Position numbers and translations under genes: made by a program. Below the pieces are notes generated by a model, which did no database searches, was not told where the DNA came from, and saw nothing but the letters and a program-made list of their open reading frames with translations. Below are positions 16,756 to 29,820 of a stretch of DNA of 64,000 nt, in pieces (the first letter of the stretch is position 1; every line of letters begins with the position of its first letter). The stretch lies in assembly GCF_016907695.1 (NCBI RefSeq), contig NZ_JAFBCK010000001.1:7552001-7616000 (forward strand). The letters are read 5' to 3'. Origin of the DNA: Actinokineospora baliensis. Lineage in GTDB: Bacteria > Actinomycetota > Actinomycetes > Mycobacteriales > Pseudonocardiaceae.

Positions 16756-18027
16756 TCAGGCCCGCGTCGGCTCGCCCAGCACCCGCCGCACGTCCGCACC
16801 CAGGCGCTGCATGTTCTCCACGAACTTGGGATAGCCGCGGTCGATGTGGAACACATCCCACACTTCGGTCACCCCGTCGGCGCACAACCCCGCCAGGACC
16901 AGGCCCACCCCCGCCCGGATGTCGGACGCCCACACCGGCGCGCTGGAGAGCCGGGGCACCCCCCGCACCACCGCGTGGTGACCGTCCGTGCGCGCGTCGG
17001 CCCCCAACCGGATCATCTCCTCGACGAACCGGAACCGGGCCTCGAACAGGTTCTCGGTGATCATCGAGGTGCCGTCGGCGACCGCGCTGAGCGCGATGGC
17101 GAACGGCTGCAGGTCGGTGGCGAACCCCGGGTAGGGCAGCGTCATGAAGTCGACCGCGGTCGCGCGGGCGTCCTGCTGGACCCGGAAGCCGTCGTCGAAC
17201 GTGGTGACCTCGGCGCCCGCCGTGCGCAGCTTCTCCAGCACGAGGTCCAGGTGGTGCGGGTTGACGCCCTTGACGGTGATGTCGCCGCAGGTCATCGCGG
17301 CGGCGAAGGCCCAGGTGGCGCCGACGATGCGGTCGCCGACCACGCGGTGCTCGGTCGGGGTGAGCTCGCTGACGCCGTGCACGGTGAGGGTGGAGGTGCC
17401 CGCGCCCTCGACCTTCGCGCCCATCTGCTGCAGCATCAGGCACAGGTCGACGATCTCCGGCTCGCGCGCGGCGTTGTCGATCACCGTGGTGCCCTCGGCC
17501 AGCACGGCGGCCATCAGGATGTTCTCGGTCGCGCCGACGCTCGGGAAGTCCAGCCAGATCTGCGCCCCGCGCAGGGCGTCGGCCTTGGCCACGACGCAGC
17601 CGTGCTCGATCTCGCTGCTGGCGCCGAGCTGGCGCAACCCGTTCTGGTGCATGTCCAGCGGCCGCGACCCGATCGCGTCACCGCCGGGCAGCGCGACCAC
17701 GGCGTGCTTCAACCGGCCGACCAGCGGACCGAGCACGCACACCGAGGCGCGCAGCTTGCCCATGGACGCGGAGTCGGCGCGGTGGTTGAGCTCGGCGGGG
17801 GTGGTGATCCGCACGAGGTCGCCGTCGATGTCGACGGTGCAGCCGAGGCTGCGCAGCACGTCGCCCATCAGCGGGACGTCGAGGATCTCCGGGCAGTTGG
17901 TGAGGGTGGTGGTGCCCTCGGCGAGCAGGGCGGCCGCCATCAGCTTGAGCACGCTGTTCTTGGCGCCGACGACCTCGACCTCGCCGACGAGCCGGGCCCC
18001 GCCGCGAACCTGGAAGTGCTCTGTCAC
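16756..18027 (-). CDS. murA: UDP-N-acetylglucosamine 1-carboxyvinyltransferase MurA
   Basis: First committed enzyme of peptidoglycan synthesis, transferring enolpyruvate from PEP to UDP-GlcNAc in the cytosol. The 423-residue protein has both inverse alpha/beta barrels; [18 protein letters not shown] near the N-terminus holds the catalytic Lys-Asn. The active-site loop reads [13 protein letters not shown], with Asp at residue 117 where E. coli has Cys115, exactly as in mycobacterial MurA. The fosfomycin target thiol is therefore missing and intrinsic resistance is predicted. GTG 18027 fits family length. It faces the adenosyltransferase gene divergently, 63 bases away. Confidence 0.96.
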   Translation of the reverse strand: MTEHFQVRGGARLVGEVEVVGAKNSVLKLMAAALLAEGTTTLTNCPEILDVPLMGDVLRSLGCTVDIDGDLVRITTPAELNHRADSASMGKLRASVCVLGPLVGRLKHAVVALPGGDAIGSRPLDMHQNGLRQLGASSEIEHGCVVAKADALRGAQIWLDFPSVGATENILMAAVLAEGTTVIDNAAREPEIVDLCLMLQQMGAKVEGAGTSTLTVHGVSELTPTEHRVVGDRIVGATWAFAAAMTCGDITVKGVNPHHLDLVLEKLRTAGAEVTTFDDGFRVQQDARATAVDFMTLPYPGFATDLQPFAIALSAVADGTSMITENLFEARFRFVEEMIRLGADARTDGHHAVVRGVPRLSSAPVWASDIRAGVGLVLAGLCADGVTEVWDVFHIDRGYPKFVENMQRLGADVRRVLGEPTRA

Positions 18028-18090
18028 GGGCGCAATGATGCCTTGTGCTGTCCGCATCCCGGACATCCGGGGCGGTCTAGGCTGGGTCCC

Positions 18091-18663
18091 ATGTCGGTCC
18101 GCATCAACCGCGTCTACACCAAGGTCGGCGACAACGGCACCACCGCCCTCGGCGACGGCACCCGTGTCAGCAAGACCTCCCCCCGCCTCACCGCCTACGC
18201 CGACGTCGACGAGGCCAACTCGGCCATCGGCGTCGCCCTGGCCCTCGGCGGCCTGCCAGAGGACATCGCCGGGGTCCTGGGCACCGTCCAGAACGACCTG
18301 TTCGACGTCGGCGCGGACCTGTGCACCCCGATCGTCCCGGACCCGCCGTACCCGCCGCTGCGGATCACCGAGGAGTACGTGACCCGCCTGGAAGGCGAAA
18401 TCGACTCGTTCAACGACCGCGTCGGCAAGCTGACCTCGTTCATCCTGCCCGGGGGCACGCCAGGCGCGGCCCTGCTGCACACGGCCCGGACTGTGACACG
18501 GCGGGCTGAGCGGGGGGCGTGGGCGCTGGTGGAGGCCGAGCCGGAAACGACGAACGTGTTGGCGGCCAAGTACCTGAACCGGTTGTCGGACCTGCTGTTC
18601 GTGCTGTCGCGGGTGGCGAACCCGGGCGGGGACGTGCTCTGGAAACCGGGCGGCGAGCGCTAG
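18091..18663 (+). CDS. Cob(I)alamin adenosyltransferase, PduO type
   Basis: Transfers the 5'-deoxyadenosyl group of ATP to cob(I)alamin, making coenzyme B12. At 190 aa it has the PduO-family N-terminal ATP loop [15 protein letters not shown] and the signature RRAERGAW, with SDLLFVLSR at the end of the helical bundle. It is cytosolic and trimeric in characterised relatives. This gene is found next to murA in many actinobacteria; with the mutase 4 kb away it forms the B12-using part of the window. The stop overlaps the convergent TPR-like gene by four bases. Confidence 0.94.
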   Translation: MSVRINRVYTKVGDNGTTALGDGTRVSKTSPRLTAYADVDEANSAIGVALALGGLPEDIAGVLGTVQNDLFDVGADLCTPIVPDPPYPPLRITEEYVTRLEGEIDSFNDRVGKLTSFILPGGTPGAALLHTARTVTRRAERGAWALVEAEPETTNVLAAKYLNRLSDLLFVLSRVANPGGDVLWKPGGER

Positions 18664-19646
18664 ATCCGCTGCGCGAGCTCCGGCGGGGCGGTTGTGCGCA
18701 GGAGCTTGAGGTGCTCGGCGAGTCGGTTCGAGCGGATGGTGGCGGCCATGTCGACGACCTGGTGACCCAAACGGGTACCGGTGTCCCGGTCGCCACCGCG
18801 CAGGTGACAGGTGGCCAGCTCGGTGAGCCCGAACGCGAGGCGTTTGGTGCGGGCGGGATCGGTGCGCCGCGTGGACGCGGTCAAGGTGTCGATCGCGTCG
18901 GTGGCATAGCGGCGGTCGTGGACGGTGAGGATGGTCAGAACCCGGCCACGCTCACTGGCCAGCAGGTTCTCGTCGAAGCCACTGGGATCGGCTACTGAGC
19001 CCTGGGACACGGCATCCTCGGCACGCGAGAGGAACTCGACCGCTTTCTGCGGATCCCGGGATTCTGCATAGACACGCGCCTGGCTGCACAGGAGCAACGA
19101 GGTGAGCCCACCGGAGCGGACACGTTCGGCGGCCACCAACCCCAATCCGATCGAGTCCTGCGCCTGCCGCCCATCCCCACCCTGGCTGTAGACCCTGCCG
19201 ATTTGGCCGAGCGCCAAAGCGGCTCTTGCTGGATCTTCCGCCTCCTGCGCCACAACCACGGATTGGCCGAGGTAGCGCAAGGCCGCCCCCGACAGCCCCA
19301 CATCATGCGATGCCCGGCCCGCGAGAGCGAGAAGATCCGCGAGAACTGAGCGGAGCTGTGCTTCAACCTGGTCGCTGCGCACGGCGTTCAACAGCCCATG
19401 CGCCCAGCCGAGCTGCCCGATCACCGCCTCTCGCACCGCACCGCCGCCCAACTGCCGCTCTTGGGCCCACAACATCCGCGTGAGAGCACGCAGTTGCCCC
19501 ACCTCGGTCTCCCCGACGCGGTTCGGAGCAGGTGTCGCCACCGCCGGATTCGCCAGCAAGGCGATGTCGGCCCCCGTGACCGCCGCGCCCATCGCGACCT
19601 TGGCCAGTAACCCCATGAACTCCCGCCGATCCGGCACGTCCACCAC
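18660..19646 (-). CDS. TPR-like protein resembling an XRE regulator without its HTH
   Basis: Helical-repeat protein of 328 aa. It opens [19 protein letters not shown], the linker usually found just after the HTH in actinobacterial XRE-family regulators, and continues with TPR-like helices to the end. No HTH is encoded: an in-frame stop lies about ten codons upstream of the GTG start, and the other frames there do not supply one. It is either a stand-alone TPR protein or a regulator that lost its DNA-binding head. A hydrophobic stretch at about 10-35 ends in an Ala-rich segment that could be misread as a signal peptide. Function unknown. Confidence 0.65.
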   Translation of the reverse strand: MVDVPDRREFMGLLAKVAMGAAVTGADIALLANPAVATPAPNRVGETEVGQLRALTRMLWAQERQLGGGAVREAVIGQLGWAHGLLNAVRSDQVEAQLRSVLADLLALAGRASHDVGLSGAALRYLGQSVVVAQEAEDPARAALALGQIGRVYSQGGDGRQAQDSIGLGLVAAERVRSGGLTSLLLCSQARVYAESRDPQKAVEFLSRAEDAVSQGSVADPSGFDENLLASERGRVLTILTVHDRRYATDAIDTLTASTRRTDPARTKRLAFGLTELATCHLRGGDRDTGTRLGHQVVDMAATIRSNRLAEHLKLLRTTAPPELAQRI

Positions 19647-19880
19647 CCCGTCCGTCTGCTCGATGCGCCCCCGCGCTCATGGGCAGCAGCAACTGTCCAG
19701 ACACTCACGGTAACAACGATGCCGCTGTCCGTCACACAGAGAAGTGCGGCTCATACGGGTGGCGTATCAAACTGGAGGCCGCGAAGACTCCGCACATTGG
19801 CGGCGGAAAGCGTGGACATTCGGCGATCGTGTTCAGTCGATTCCACGAGGGTCCTGCCGCAGTGGTGCTCCGGCTACCAG

Positions 19881-20034
19881 CGGTCAGCTAGCCCACGGGA
19901 GACGGATACCAGGCGGCGCGCTCTCCATCCGCGACAGGAACCCCATCAACGCGTCCGGACCCATCGCCACCCCACCGGCGGCAGACCACCAGGCGGCTCG
20001 AACCGGAGTACCCGGGAGCCCGCAGGCAGGTCGG
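19881..20034 (-). pseudogene. Broken partial copy of the DUF2550 gene 3' end
   Basis: This stretch repeats 20124-20279, the last part of the DUF2550 gene, with about 13 substitutions and two one-base deletions. Read on the minus strand it encodes DLPAGSRVLRFEPPGG, then LPPV, a frameshift, and then VAMGPDALMGFLSRMESAPP to the same PWAS terminus. Most differences are silent, so it was once a protein-coding copy. No start or 5' part is present. The rest of the 19647-20126 gap shows no gene. Confidence 0.8.
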
Positions 20035-20126
20035 AGGTCCTACTGCGGCCGACCCTTGGCAGACTGCGGCCATCAAGGCCCAAGAGCAAAGGACCAGCGG
20101 TCCACATTTGCTACGGCTGCAGGCGG

Positions 20127-20564
20127 TCAGCTAGCCCACGGGAGGCGGCTACCGGGAGGGGCGCTCTCCATCCACGACAGGAAGCCCGTCAACGCGTCCG
20201 GGCCCATCGCCACCTCCACCGGCGGCAAACCACCAGGCGGCTCGAACCGGAGCACCCGGGAGCCCGCGGGCAGGTTCGGCGTCTCGCCGTGGTCTGGTTC
20301 GCGGCGGGCGGCGATTTCCAGGCCCTCCCGGCGGAGCACCTGGTCGGGACCAGCCCGCAGGCTGATCGCGCGGAACCAGGCGAACTCGTCGCCGTGGTAG
20401 CGGCCTACGCCCCAGGCCCAGCCCTTGCCGGACTCGTCGACGCGGGTGCGGAGGGCTACGTGGATGCCGCCCGCCCGCAGTAGGCGGACGCGGCGGCTCA
20501 CCAACAACAGCAGCACGAGCAGGATGACGGCCAAGAGCGCGACGACGAGCAAGCTCACGTCCAC
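20127..20564 (-). CDS. DUF2550 membrane-anchored protein (Rv1312-like)
   Basis: Conserved actinobacterial protein of unknown function, 145 aa. One N-terminal membrane helix (VSLLVVALLAVILLVLLLLV) is followed by a basic stop-transfer and a compact beta-rich domain containing WAWGVGRYHGDEFAWFRA. In mycobacteria the same gene follows atpC, as here, 28 bases downstream of the atpC stop, so co-transcription with atpC is likely. The GTG start has GGGGAG six bases upstream. A frameshifted copy of its last 50 codons lies just downstream. Confidence 0.85.
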   Translation of the reverse strand: MDVSLLVVALLAVILLVLLLLVSRRVRLLRAGGIHVALRTRVDESGKGWAWGVGRYHGDEFAWFRAISLRAGPDQVLRREGLEIAARREPDHGETPNLPAGSRVLRFEPPGGLPPVEVAMGPDALTGFLSWMESAPPGSRLPWAS

Positions 20565-20592
20565 GGCCGCTCCCCTGCCCGCTAGGCCGACA

Positions 20593-20958
20593 TCAGGCGG
20601 ACTGGCCCGCGGCGCGGAGGCTGGCCGCCGCTCGGTCGCGCTGCTCGGGGTCCTGGGTGGTCAGCTCGGCGCGGGCCTTGTCGACGTCGATCTCGTGGGA
20701 GAGCTCGGCGGACTCGGCGAGGATGCTGACCGCGTCTGCGGTGACCGAGAGGAAACCGCCGTAGACCGCGGCCACGATCGTCTCGCCGTCGGTGGTCTCG
20801 ATCTTCACGACGCCGCCGTGCACGAGCTGCCCCAGCACCGGCTCGTGACCGGGCATGATCCCGATCTCGCCCTCGGTGGTCTGCGCGACGACGAAGGTGC
20901 CGGTGCCCGACCACAGGCGTCGTTCCACGGCGACCAGTTGGACCGACATCTCAGCCAC
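20593..20958 (-). CDS. atpC: ATP synthase epsilon subunit
   Basis: F1 central-stalk subunit that regulates ATP hydrolysis and couples rotation. At 121 aa it has the N-terminal beta-sandwich ([18 protein letters not shown] is the family signature) and a short C-terminal helical part typical of actinobacteria. The GTG start at 20958 has GAGGAG seven bases upstream. Unusually, it does not follow atpD: two genes on the opposite strand (21067-22930) and a terminator hairpin lie between. It must use its own promoter in the 108 bases shared with the sigma factor gene. Confidence 0.95.
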   Translation of the reverse strand: MAEMSVQLVAVERRLWSGTGTFVVAQTTEGEIGIMPGHEPVLGQLVHGGVVKIETTDGETIVAAVYGGFLSVTADAVSILAESAELSHEIDVDKARAELTTQDPEQRDRAAASLRAAGQSA

Positions 20959-21066
20959 GCGTATCTCCTCACAGCTCGCGGTTGTCCGCCAGTCTAGTCG
21001 GCACCCTGACAACCACCCCAGCCAGCCCGGTGTCAGAACGGGCGGAACAACAGTTGAACACAGGGG

Positions 21067-21576
21067 GTGAGCACGATCAGACCGGACAGCGAGTTCGCCG
21101 ACTTCGTCGCGCACCGGTCCACCGCACTGCTGCGCACCGCGTACCTGCTCTGCGCCGGTGACCGGGCCGCCGCCGAAGACCTGCTCCAGGACGTCCTGGA
21201 ACGGGTCTACGGCAAGCACCGCCGGATCCGCGGCGACCTGGAGCCCTACGTGCGGGCCGCGCTGGCCAACGCCTCTGCCAACCGGTGGCGGACGCGGTCC
21301 CGCCGGGTGGCCGAGGCGCCGCTGGAGCGGGCCGGTGAGCCGGGTATCGGCGGGCACGAGGGCGCGGTGGTCGACCGGGACCGGGTGGCCAGGGCCCTGG
21401 GGGCGCTGCCTGCGCGGATGCGGGCGGTACTGGTGCTGCGCTTCTTCGACGACCTGTCGGAGGCCGACACCGCGGCGGCACTGGGGGTGTCGCCGGGGAC
21501 GGTCAAGAGCCAGACGGCCAGGGGCGTCGCGCGACTGCGCGAACTGCTCACCGAACACGACATGACGAGGGGTTGA
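21067..21576 (+). CDS. ECF sigma factor, SigE-like family
   Basis: Extracytoplasmic-function RNA polymerase sigma factor of 169 aa. Region 2 includes [15 protein letters not shown], and region 4 has the [23 protein letters not shown] followed by RGVARLREL. It belongs to the group of SigE-like ECF factors common in actinomycetes. The stop codon is one base from the start of a membrane protein that is probably its anti-sigma factor. The pair is inserted between atpD and atpC, facing against them. GTG 21067 has only a poor ribosome site (AGGGG directly before it), so low translation is possible. Confidence 0.9.
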   Translation: MSTIRPDSEFADFVAHRSTALLRTAYLLCAGDRAAAEDLLQDVLERVYGKHRRIRGDLEPYVRAALANASANRWRTRSRRVAEAPLERAGEPGIGGHEGAVVDRDRVARALGALPARMRAVLVLRFFDDLSEADTAAALGVSPGTVKSQTARGVARLRELLTEHDMTRG

Positions 21577-21577
21577 G

Positions 21578-22930
21578 ATGGACACGGCAGAACTGGCCCA
21601 CGTGCTGCGTGCGGCCACCGACGGCCTCGACACCCGGCCGGGTTTCGCGGTCGACGTCCTACGCGGCGGCAGACGGCGCAGAACCCGCCGACGGGTCACC
21701 CTGGCCGCGACGATGGCCGTCGTCGTCGCGGCGGCGGGCCTGGCCACAGCGGACGTCATCAGCGACAACGACGCCGCACCGGGGATCACCACGGCGACCA
21801 ACCCGATGCTGACCGCCCGGACCCGCGGCGACCTGGCAGGTGACCAGGCCTACCTCGACGCCGCCGTGAAGGCCTTCGACGCGGGCATGCCCAACGAACC
21901 CGGCAGCGCCCGCCTCGACAAACCGCACGTCTACTGGGCAGGCACCACCGAGGGCGGCAAGATCGCGGTAGTGGCGCAGAAGGTGGAGCCCGCGGAAGGC
22001 ATCGGGCACGACCAGGACGGGCAGGTGATCGACCTGCGCACCGTAGAGCGCAGCGTGGTCGGCCTGCTGGTCGGGACCAAACCCGTCCTCGTGAACTCCT
22101 TCCCCCAGCCTTACAGCACGCCGAAGCGGGGATTCGCGTTCATCTACGGCCCGTTCAACCGCGACATCATCGCGATGGGCGCCGATGACCTGAGCCTCTC
22201 GCCCGGGTGGACGTACATATTCGCCACGGGCAAGCCCGGGCGCCAGTGGACACCGATGGTCGAGAACGAGGGGGTCTGGCTGGGGCAAGCCCCTGACCGC
22301 ACACCACCGGAGGAGATCCGCGTCGTCACCGGCGACCCGGCGAAAGCCGGGCGCGACCAGGCCCTGACGATGCTGCCCGGCACGCGGTGGTCGCTGGGGA
22401 CCGACCGGCAGGCCAAGCCGGTCCCGGAGGGCCTCCTGCGCACCGGGCCCGCCGACGTCTACCGGGTGGGCGGCAGCACGGCTCCCCCGCTGGGCGACAA
22501 CATCCACGAAACCCTCACGGCGGCGGGACTGCTCGACCCGCTGGCGGGTGTCTCACCGACCGGGGCCCAGTTCATCGCCGACCGACCGACCGGGGGCAGT
22601 GTGGTGGTGGTGGAAGTGGTGGACACCTTCATCATGAGCCACCTGTTCCTGGCCGAACGCGACGCGGCGGGCGCCATCACCCGCTGGGTGGCCTGCGAGC
22701 TGGTGCGGCGCGACGGCGGCTTCGTCGGTGCCTGTGTCCTGCCCGGTGAATCGGGCTACCTCGCCGCCGCACCGGGGATGAAGCTGAGCTACCAGACCCA
22801 GAACGGCACCACCCTGAGCGACTGGATTGACGCGGGCACCGACGCCGCGATCCTCCCCCCGACCGCGACGACGGTGCAACTGACCACCCCCGAAGGCCAC
22901 ACAGAACTGCACAGCCTGCTGCGGCAGTGA
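21578..22930 (+). CDS. Putative membrane anti-sigma/regulatory protein, 450 aa
   Basis: Single-span protein with a short cytoplasmic N-terminus (about 1-40, arginine-rich [10 protein letters not shown]), one membrane helix ([20 protein letters not shown]) and a large extracytoplasmic domain of about 380 residues that I do not recognise. The topology and the one-base spacing from the ECF sigma factor suggest an anti-sigma factor, although no zinc-binding HxxxCxxC motif is present. The outside domain could sense an envelope signal. Co-transcription with the sigma gene is nearly certain. A strong hairpin follows the stop. Confidence 0.7.
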   Translation: MDTAELAHVLRAATDGLDTRPGFAVDVLRGGRRRRTRRRVTLAATMAVVVAAAGLATADVISDNDAAPGITTATNPMLTARTRGDLAGDQAYLDAAVKAFDAGMPNEPGSARLDKPHVYWAGTTEGGKIAVVAQKVEPAEGIGHDQDGQVIDLRTVERSVVGLLVGTKPVLVNSFPQPYSTPKRGFAFIYGPFNRDIIAMGADDLSLSPGWTYIFATGKPGRQWTPMVENEGVWLGQAPDRTPPEEIRVVTGDPAKAGRDQALTMLPGTRWSLGTDRQAKPVPEGLLRTGPADVYRVGGSTAPPLGDNIHETLTAAGLLDPLAGVSPTGAQFIADRPTGGSVVVVEVVDTFIMSHLFLAERDAAGAITRWVACELVRRDGGFVGACVLPGESGYLAAAPGMKLSYQTQNGTTLSDWIDAGTDAAILPPTATTVQLTTPEGHTELHSLLRQ

Positions 22931-22941
22931 CCAGAACGACG

Positions 22942-22976
22942 AACGGCCCGGTGTCCCTTGAGGACACCGGGCCGTT
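22942..22976. terminator. Bidirectional hairpin terminator between sigma module and atpD
   Basis: Perfect 15-bp stem (AACGGCCCGGTGTCC, 22942-22956) with a five-base loop and complement at 22962-22976. Placed 15 bases after the atpD stop on the minus strand, it would stop atp transcripts before they could reach atpC. Confidence 0.8.
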
Positions 22977-22990
22977 TCGCTTGGTCTAGC

Positions 22991-25356
<2,366 letters not shown>

Positions 25357-25366
25357 GGCGGTCCGC

Positions 25367-27004
25367 CTACTCCGCCGGGGCGGACTTGTTGACCTTGACG
25401 GTCTCCTGGCCCACCTCGTTGGCGTCGAGCGCGCTGGCCGGGGCGTCGGTCACCGAGCCGGAGCCCGCGGTGAACGAGTCCTTGAACGCGGTGACGGCGG
25501 CGACGAGGCGCTCCTCGTTCTCCGGGGAGAACTTGCCGGAGATCCGGATCTCCTCCAGCACACCGGCGTGCCGGTGGCGCAGGTGCTCGTGCAGCTCCGA
25601 CTCGAAGCGGCGCACGTCGGCCACGGCGAGGGAGTCAAGGAAGCCCTTGGTGCCGACGTAGATCGAGACGATCTGCTCCTCGACCGGCAGCGGCTGGTAC
25701 TGGCCCTGCTTGAGCAGCTCCATCATCCGGGTGCCGCGCTCCAGCTGCGCCTTCGAGGTGGCGTCCAGGTCGGAGGCGAAGGCCGCGAACGCCTCCAGCT
25801 CGCGGAACTGGGCCAGCTCGAGGCGCAGGGTGCCGGAGATCGACTTCATCGCCTTGGTCTGCGCGGCGCCACCCACCCGGGAGACGGAGGTACCGACGTT
25901 GACCGCCGGGCGCTGACCGGCGTTGAACAGGTCCGACTCCAGGAAGCACTGGCCGTCGGTGATGGAGATGACGTTGGTGGGGATGTAGGCGGAGATGTCG
26001 TTCGCCTTGGTCTCGATGATCGGCAGACCGGTCATCGAGCCGCCACCGAGCTCGTCGGAGAGCTTCGCGCAGCGCTCCAGCAGGCGGGAGTGCAAGTAGA
26101 AGACGTCGCCGGGGTAGGCCTCGCGGCCCGGCGGGCGGCGCAGCAGCAGCGAGATCGCGCGGTAGGCCTCGGCCTGCTTGGTCAGGTCGTCGAAGATGAT
26201 CAGGACGTGCTTGCCCTGGTACATCCAGTCCTGGCCGATGGCCGAGCCGGTGTAGGGGGCCAGCCACTTGAAGCCAGCGGAGTCCGAAGCCGGGGCGGCG
26301 ACGATGGTGGTGTACTCCAGCGCGCCTGCGTCCTCCAGCGCGGTCTTGACGCCCGCGATGGTGGAGCCCTTCTGGCCGACCGCGACGTAGATGCAGCGGA
26401 CCTGCTGCTTCGGGTCGCCGGTGTCCCAGGCCTTCTTCTGGTTGATGATCGTGTCGACGCAGACCGCGGTCTTGCCGGTCTTGCGGTCGCCGATGATCAG
26501 CTGGCGCTGGCCGCGGCCGATCGGGGTCATCGAGTCGATGGCCTTGATGCCGGTCTGCAGCGGCTCCTCGACCGGCTGGCGCTGCACCACGGTGGCCGCC
26601 TGCAGCTCCAGCACGCGCTCACCGGAGGCCGCGATGTCGCCGAGGCCGTCGATCGGGTTGCCCAGCGGGTCGATGACCCGGCCGAGGAACGCGTCGCCGA
26701 CGGGGACCGAGAGGACCTTGCCGGTCCGCTTGACCTCCTGGCCCTCCTCGATCTTGTCGTAGTCACCGAGGATGGCCACACCGAGCTCGCGCGCGTCGAG
26801 GTTCAGCGCCACGCCGACGATGCCGCCGGGGAACTCCAGCAGCTCGTTGGCCATGGCCGAGGGCAGGCCCTCCACGTGGGCGATGCCGTCGCCGGTGTCG
26901 GAAACCGTTCCGACCTCTTCCCGGTTGACGTCCGGGGAGTAGCTGGAGACGTAGTTTTCGATCGCACTGCGGATCTCGTCCGACGAGATCGTCAGCTCCG
27001 CCAT
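25367..27004 (-). CDS. atpA: ATP synthase alpha subunit
   Basis: Non-catalytic nucleotide-binding F1 subunit, 545 aa. The P-loop is GDRKTGKTA, and the [20 protein letters not shown] stretch is the family signature. ATG 27004 starts the protein [13 protein letters not shown]; longer in-frame extensions reach into intergenic sequence with no coding pattern. The C-terminal tail of about 35 residues (ending [17 protein letters not shown]) is an actinobacterial extension, reported in mycobacteria to help block ATP hydrolysis. Confidence 0.98.
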   Translation of the reverse strand: MAELTISSDEIRSAIENYVSSYSPDVNREEVGTVSDTGDGIAHVEGLPSAMANELLEFPGGIVGVALNLDARELGVAILGDYDKIEEGQEVKRTGKVLSVPVGDAFLGRVIDPLGNPIDGLGDIAASGERVLELQAATVVQRQPVEEPLQTGIKAIDSMTPIGRGQRQLIIGDRKTGKTAVCVDTIINQKKAWDTGDPKQQVRCIYVAVGQKGSTIAGVKTALEDAGALEYTTIVAAPASDSAGFKWLAPYTGSAIGQDWMYQGKHVLIIFDDLTKQAEAYRAISLLLRRPPGREAYPGDVFYLHSRLLERCAKLSDELGGGSMTGLPIIETKANDISAYIPTNVISITDGQCFLESDLFNAGQRPAVNVGTSVSRVGGAAQTKAMKSISGTLRLELAQFRELEAFAAFASDLDATSKAQLERGTRMMELLKQGQYQPLPVEEQIVSIYVGTKGFLDSLAVADVRRFESELHEHLRHRHAGVLEEIRISGKFSPENEERLVAAVTAFKDSFTAGSGSVTDAPASALDANEVGQETVKVNKSAPAE

Positions 27005-27047
27005 GAAAGTTCCTGCTCTCACTTCGTTGCTTCGGGGGAAGTTGGGG

Positions 27048-27884
27048 TCAGGAGAACCGACGACGCAGCGCGTCGAGCCGTCCTGAGGTGCTGCCGTCGA
27101 TGACCTCGTCGCCGACCCGGACGACCAGACCGCCACCGATGGTGGGGTCGATCTCCAGGTGCAGCGCGATGGGCCGCGAGTAGATCCGCTGCAGGGTCGC
27201 CGACAGGCGCTCCTGCTGCTCGGCGGAGAGCGCGCCCGCGGAGACCACGTGCGCCACCGAGCGCTCCCGGCGCTTCGCCGCCTCGGCGGCCAGCGCCTCC
27301 AAACCCGACACCAACTGGCGACCGCGGGGGCGGCCGACCAGGTTCTGCACCAGGGTCTCGGTCGTGGCGTCCACCTTGGACCCGATCAGACCGCGGATGA
27401 GCTCGAGCTTGCCGACCGGGTCACCGGTGCGGTTGCTGAGCACCTGCTCGAGCTCGCCGTGGTCGGCCAGGATCCGGCCGAGCCGGAACAGCTCGTCCTC
27501 GACGGAGTCGAGGCGTCCCGCGCGCTCGGCCCCGACCAGCAGGGCGGTGACCGCGAGCGACTCCAGGCCGTCGACCAGCTCACGGGGGCTCGACCAGCGG
27601 GCCGAGGCCGCGGTGGTGAGCACCGTGACGGTGTCCGCGGACACCTTGCCGGTGAGCAGCTCGGTGACCAGGCGGGCCCTGGCACTCGGGGCGGTCGAGG
27701 AGTCGGCCAGCGTGCGGCGCAGGCCGACCTCGCGGTCGAGCAGCCCGACGACGGCGAACAGCTCGCCGCCCAGCGCCGCCGCGCCCGCCGGGGTGGCCTC
27801 CAGCACGTCGAGCAGGGTCAGCTCGACGGCCGCGAGGGCCTCCCGGCTGGCGGCGTGCAGCGCGGTGGTCACAGTTGAGGTCAT
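27048..27884 (-). CDS. atpH: ATP synthase delta subunit
   Basis: Peripheral-stalk protein joining F1 to subunit b, 278 aa. It is about 100 residues longer than E. coli delta (177 aa) and similar to Streptomyces delta. The extra length is N-terminal ([20 protein letters not shown] lies near residue 65). The C-terminal signature [20 protein letters not shown] is clear. Unlike in mycobacteria, b and delta are not fused. It lies between atpF (12 bases) and atpA (43 bases). Confidence 0.95.
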   Translation of the reverse strand: MTSTVTTALHAASREALAAVELTLLDVLEATPAGAAALGGELFAVVGLLDREVGLRRTLADSSTAPSARARLVTELLTGKVSADTVTVLTTAASARWSSPRELVDGLESLAVTALLVGAERAGRLDSVEDELFRLGRILADHGELEQVLSNRTGDPVGKLELIRGLIGSKVDATTETLVQNLVGRPRGRQLVSGLEALAAEAAKRRERSVAHVVSAGALSAEQQERLSATLQRIYSRPIALHLEIDPTIGGGLVVRVGDEVIDGSTSGRLDALRRRFS

Positions 27885-27896
27885 CGCGGACGTCCC

Positions 27897-28451
27897 CTAG
27901 CGCTTCGCCGGTGCGGAGACCGTGTCGAGGTCGGCCAGGAACCGGTCGACCGTGCCGCGGCGGCGGGCCTCGTCCTCCAGGGACTCACCCACGATGCGGC
28001 TGGCCAGCTCGACGGCCTGGCGCCCCAGTTCGGCGCGCAGCTCGGCGACGATCTGGGCCCGCTGGGCCTCCAGCTGGGCCTGGCCCTGCGCGACGATCCG
28101 CGCGGACTCGGCCTGCGCCTGGGCGCGCAGCTCTTCCTTGATCTGCTCGGCCTCGGCCCTGGCGTCGTCGCGGATGCGCGCCGACTCCGCCCGCGCCTCA
28201 GCCAGCTGCGCCTTGTACTGCTGCAGCGCGGCTTCGGCTTCCTTCTGCGCGGCCTCGGCCTTCTCGATCCCGCCCTGGATCTTCTCGGTCCGCTCGGTGT
28301 AGAGCTTCTCGAACCGGGGCGCGACGAACTTCGAGATCACGAACAGCAGCAGCAGGAAGGCCACCAGACCGAGGATGACCTCGGCCATGTGCGGCATGAC
28401 CGGGCTTGGCTTGTCCTCGGCGAGGAAAAGCACTGCGGCTGACTTCACCAC
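27897..28451 (-). CDS. atpF: ATP synthase b subunit
   Basis: Membrane-anchored peripheral stalk, 184 aa. One hydrophobic helix (MAEVILGLVAFLLLLFVISK, about 22-41) is followed by a long charged coiled coil rich in Ala, Glu, Lys and Gln (KIQGGIEKAEAAQKEAEAAL). A shorter start at an internal ATG would still keep the helix. It lies 33 bases downstream of atpE. Confidence 0.95.
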   Translation of the reverse strand: MVKSAAVLFLAEDKPSPVMPHMAEVILGLVAFLLLLFVISKFVAPRFEKLYTERTEKIQGGIEKAEAAQKEAEAALQQYKAQLAEARAESARIRDDARAEAEQIKEELRAQAQAESARIVAQGQAQLEAQRAQIVAELRAELGRQAVELASRIVGESLEDEARRRGTVDRFLADLDTVSAPAKR

Positions 28452-28484
28452 ATCGACTCCCTAACAGACGAAGGGCTAGCTGGA

Positions 28485-28742
28485 TCAGCCGCCGGAGGCG
28501 ATGAAGTAGACGACCAGGCCGATCAGCGCGAGGACCTCGACGAGCACGAAGGTCGTCCAGGCGATGCCCATGAGCTTGCCCTGGGCCTCCGGCTGGCGGG
28601 CGGTGCCGTTGATGACCGCGGCCCAGATCAGACCCACGCCGATGCCGGGGCCGATCGCGCCGAGGCCGTAGCCGATGGCGGCGAGACCCGGGTTGATGCC
28701 CGCGGTCGTCGCGACTTCCTGAGCGAGGAGAACACTGCTCAC
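28485..28742 (-). CDS. atpE: ATP synthase c subunit
   Basis: Ring-forming proteolipid of Fo, 85 aa with two membrane helices joined by the polar loop ARQPE (48-52). The proton-carrying carboxylate is E69 in [16 protein letters not shown] 28742 is chosen rather than an in-frame ATG 18 bases upstream because GGAAAGGGA stands seven bases before it and the length fits the family. It lies 59 bases after atpB. Confidence 0.97.
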   Translation of the reverse strand: MSSVLLAQEVATTAGINPGLAAIGYGLGAIGPGIGVGLIWAAVINGTARQPEAQGKLMGIAWTTFVLVEVLALIGLVVYFIASGG

Positions 28743-28801
28743 TTGTGTATCCCTTTCCAACTCGGTCCGCGGGCACCCGCGGATCGGGGGCTTGAGTTTC
28801 C

Positions 28802-29584
28802 CTAGTGGTCTTCGGCGAGCGCGCGACCGATGAAGCTCGCGGCGAGCAGCGCGAAGATGTAGGCCTGCAGGACCTGGATGAAGGCCTCGAGGAAGGTCAT
28901 CGCGATGGCCATCGCCCAGGCGACCAACGACACCGGCTTGAGCGGCGCGGCGGCGTGCAGCAGCAGGTACTCACCACCCAGGGTGAACACCAGCAGGATG
29001 AGGTGACCGGCGAACATCGCGGCGAACACCCGGATCGCCAGCGTGATCGGGTCCATGAAGAACTTCAGGAACAGCTCGATCGGGGTCAGCAGGATGTAGA
29101 CCGGCTTGGGGACCCCGGGCGGCAGCAGCTGGTTCTTCAGGTAGCGGCCGAAGCCGAACTTCTTGATGCCGACGAAGTGGTAGACCGGGTAGACCACCAG
29201 CAGCGCGAGCGCGAGCGGGAACCCGATGCGCGACATCGTCGGGAACTGGATGATCGGGATGATCCCGAACAGGTTGTTCACCAGGATGAAGGTGAACAGC
29301 GTGAGAATCAGGGGTACGAAGGGCTTGAACTCCTTCGAACCGATCTGGTCGCGCGCGATGTTGTTGCGGCCGAAGTCGTACACCGACTCCGCGGCGAACT
29401 GCCAGCGGCTCGGGACGATCTTGAGGTTGCGCGAGGTGATCAGGAAGAACGCCGAGACGATGACGATGGACAGGACCATCAACACCATCGGCTTGGTGAC
29501 TTCGCCGAAGATCGGCGGGAGGAAAAAGTCCTTGACTCCGGGGGGTGCGAACTTGTCACCCTCGGCCAGCACCAGCCTGCCCAC
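28802..29584 (-). CDS. atpB: ATP synthase a subunit
   Basis: Proton-channel subunit of Fo, 260 aa with five to six membrane helices. The essential arginine lies in [17 protein letters not shown], and the last helices ([20 protein letters not shown]) carry the half-channel residues. GTG 29584 has AAGGAG seven bases upstream. The 236-base gap to atpI probably holds the main atp operon promoter; a palindromic-looking element (TCAGGACGTAACGTACCTGA, 29644-29663) lies 60 bases upstream of the start, but I cannot define -35 and -10 boxes there with confidence. Confidence 0.96.
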   Translation of the reverse strand: MGRLVLAEGDKFAPPGVKDFFLPPIFGEVTKPMVLMVLSIVIVSAFFLITSRNLKIVPSRWQFAAESVYDFGRNNIARDQIGSKEFKPFVPLILTLFTFILVNNLFGIIPIIQFPTMSRIGFPLALALLVVYPVYHFVGIKKFGFGRYLKNQLLPPGVPKPVYILLTPIELFLKFFMDPITLAIRVFAAMFAGHLILLVFTLGGEYLLLHAAAPLKPVSLVAWAMAIAMTFLEAFIQVLQAYIFALLAASFIGRALAEDH

Positions 29585-29820
29585 CTGTGGGCTCCTTCCG
29601 GTTCTCCCGGCCGGCGTTCACTCCGCCGGGGGAATCGTCACGATCAGGACGTAACGTACCTGACGAACTTGGCATGTCTTCAGGCGGCCACCCGGGGATC
29701 CCGAGCGGCCATGGTGAGCGCGCGTGCGGTTCTGGCCGCCCACCGTTGACGCGAACGATAGCAGGCAGTGCGCGCACTCCGGACAGGCGTACTGCTAGTT
29801 GCCTGTTCCCAGGTAAGAGC

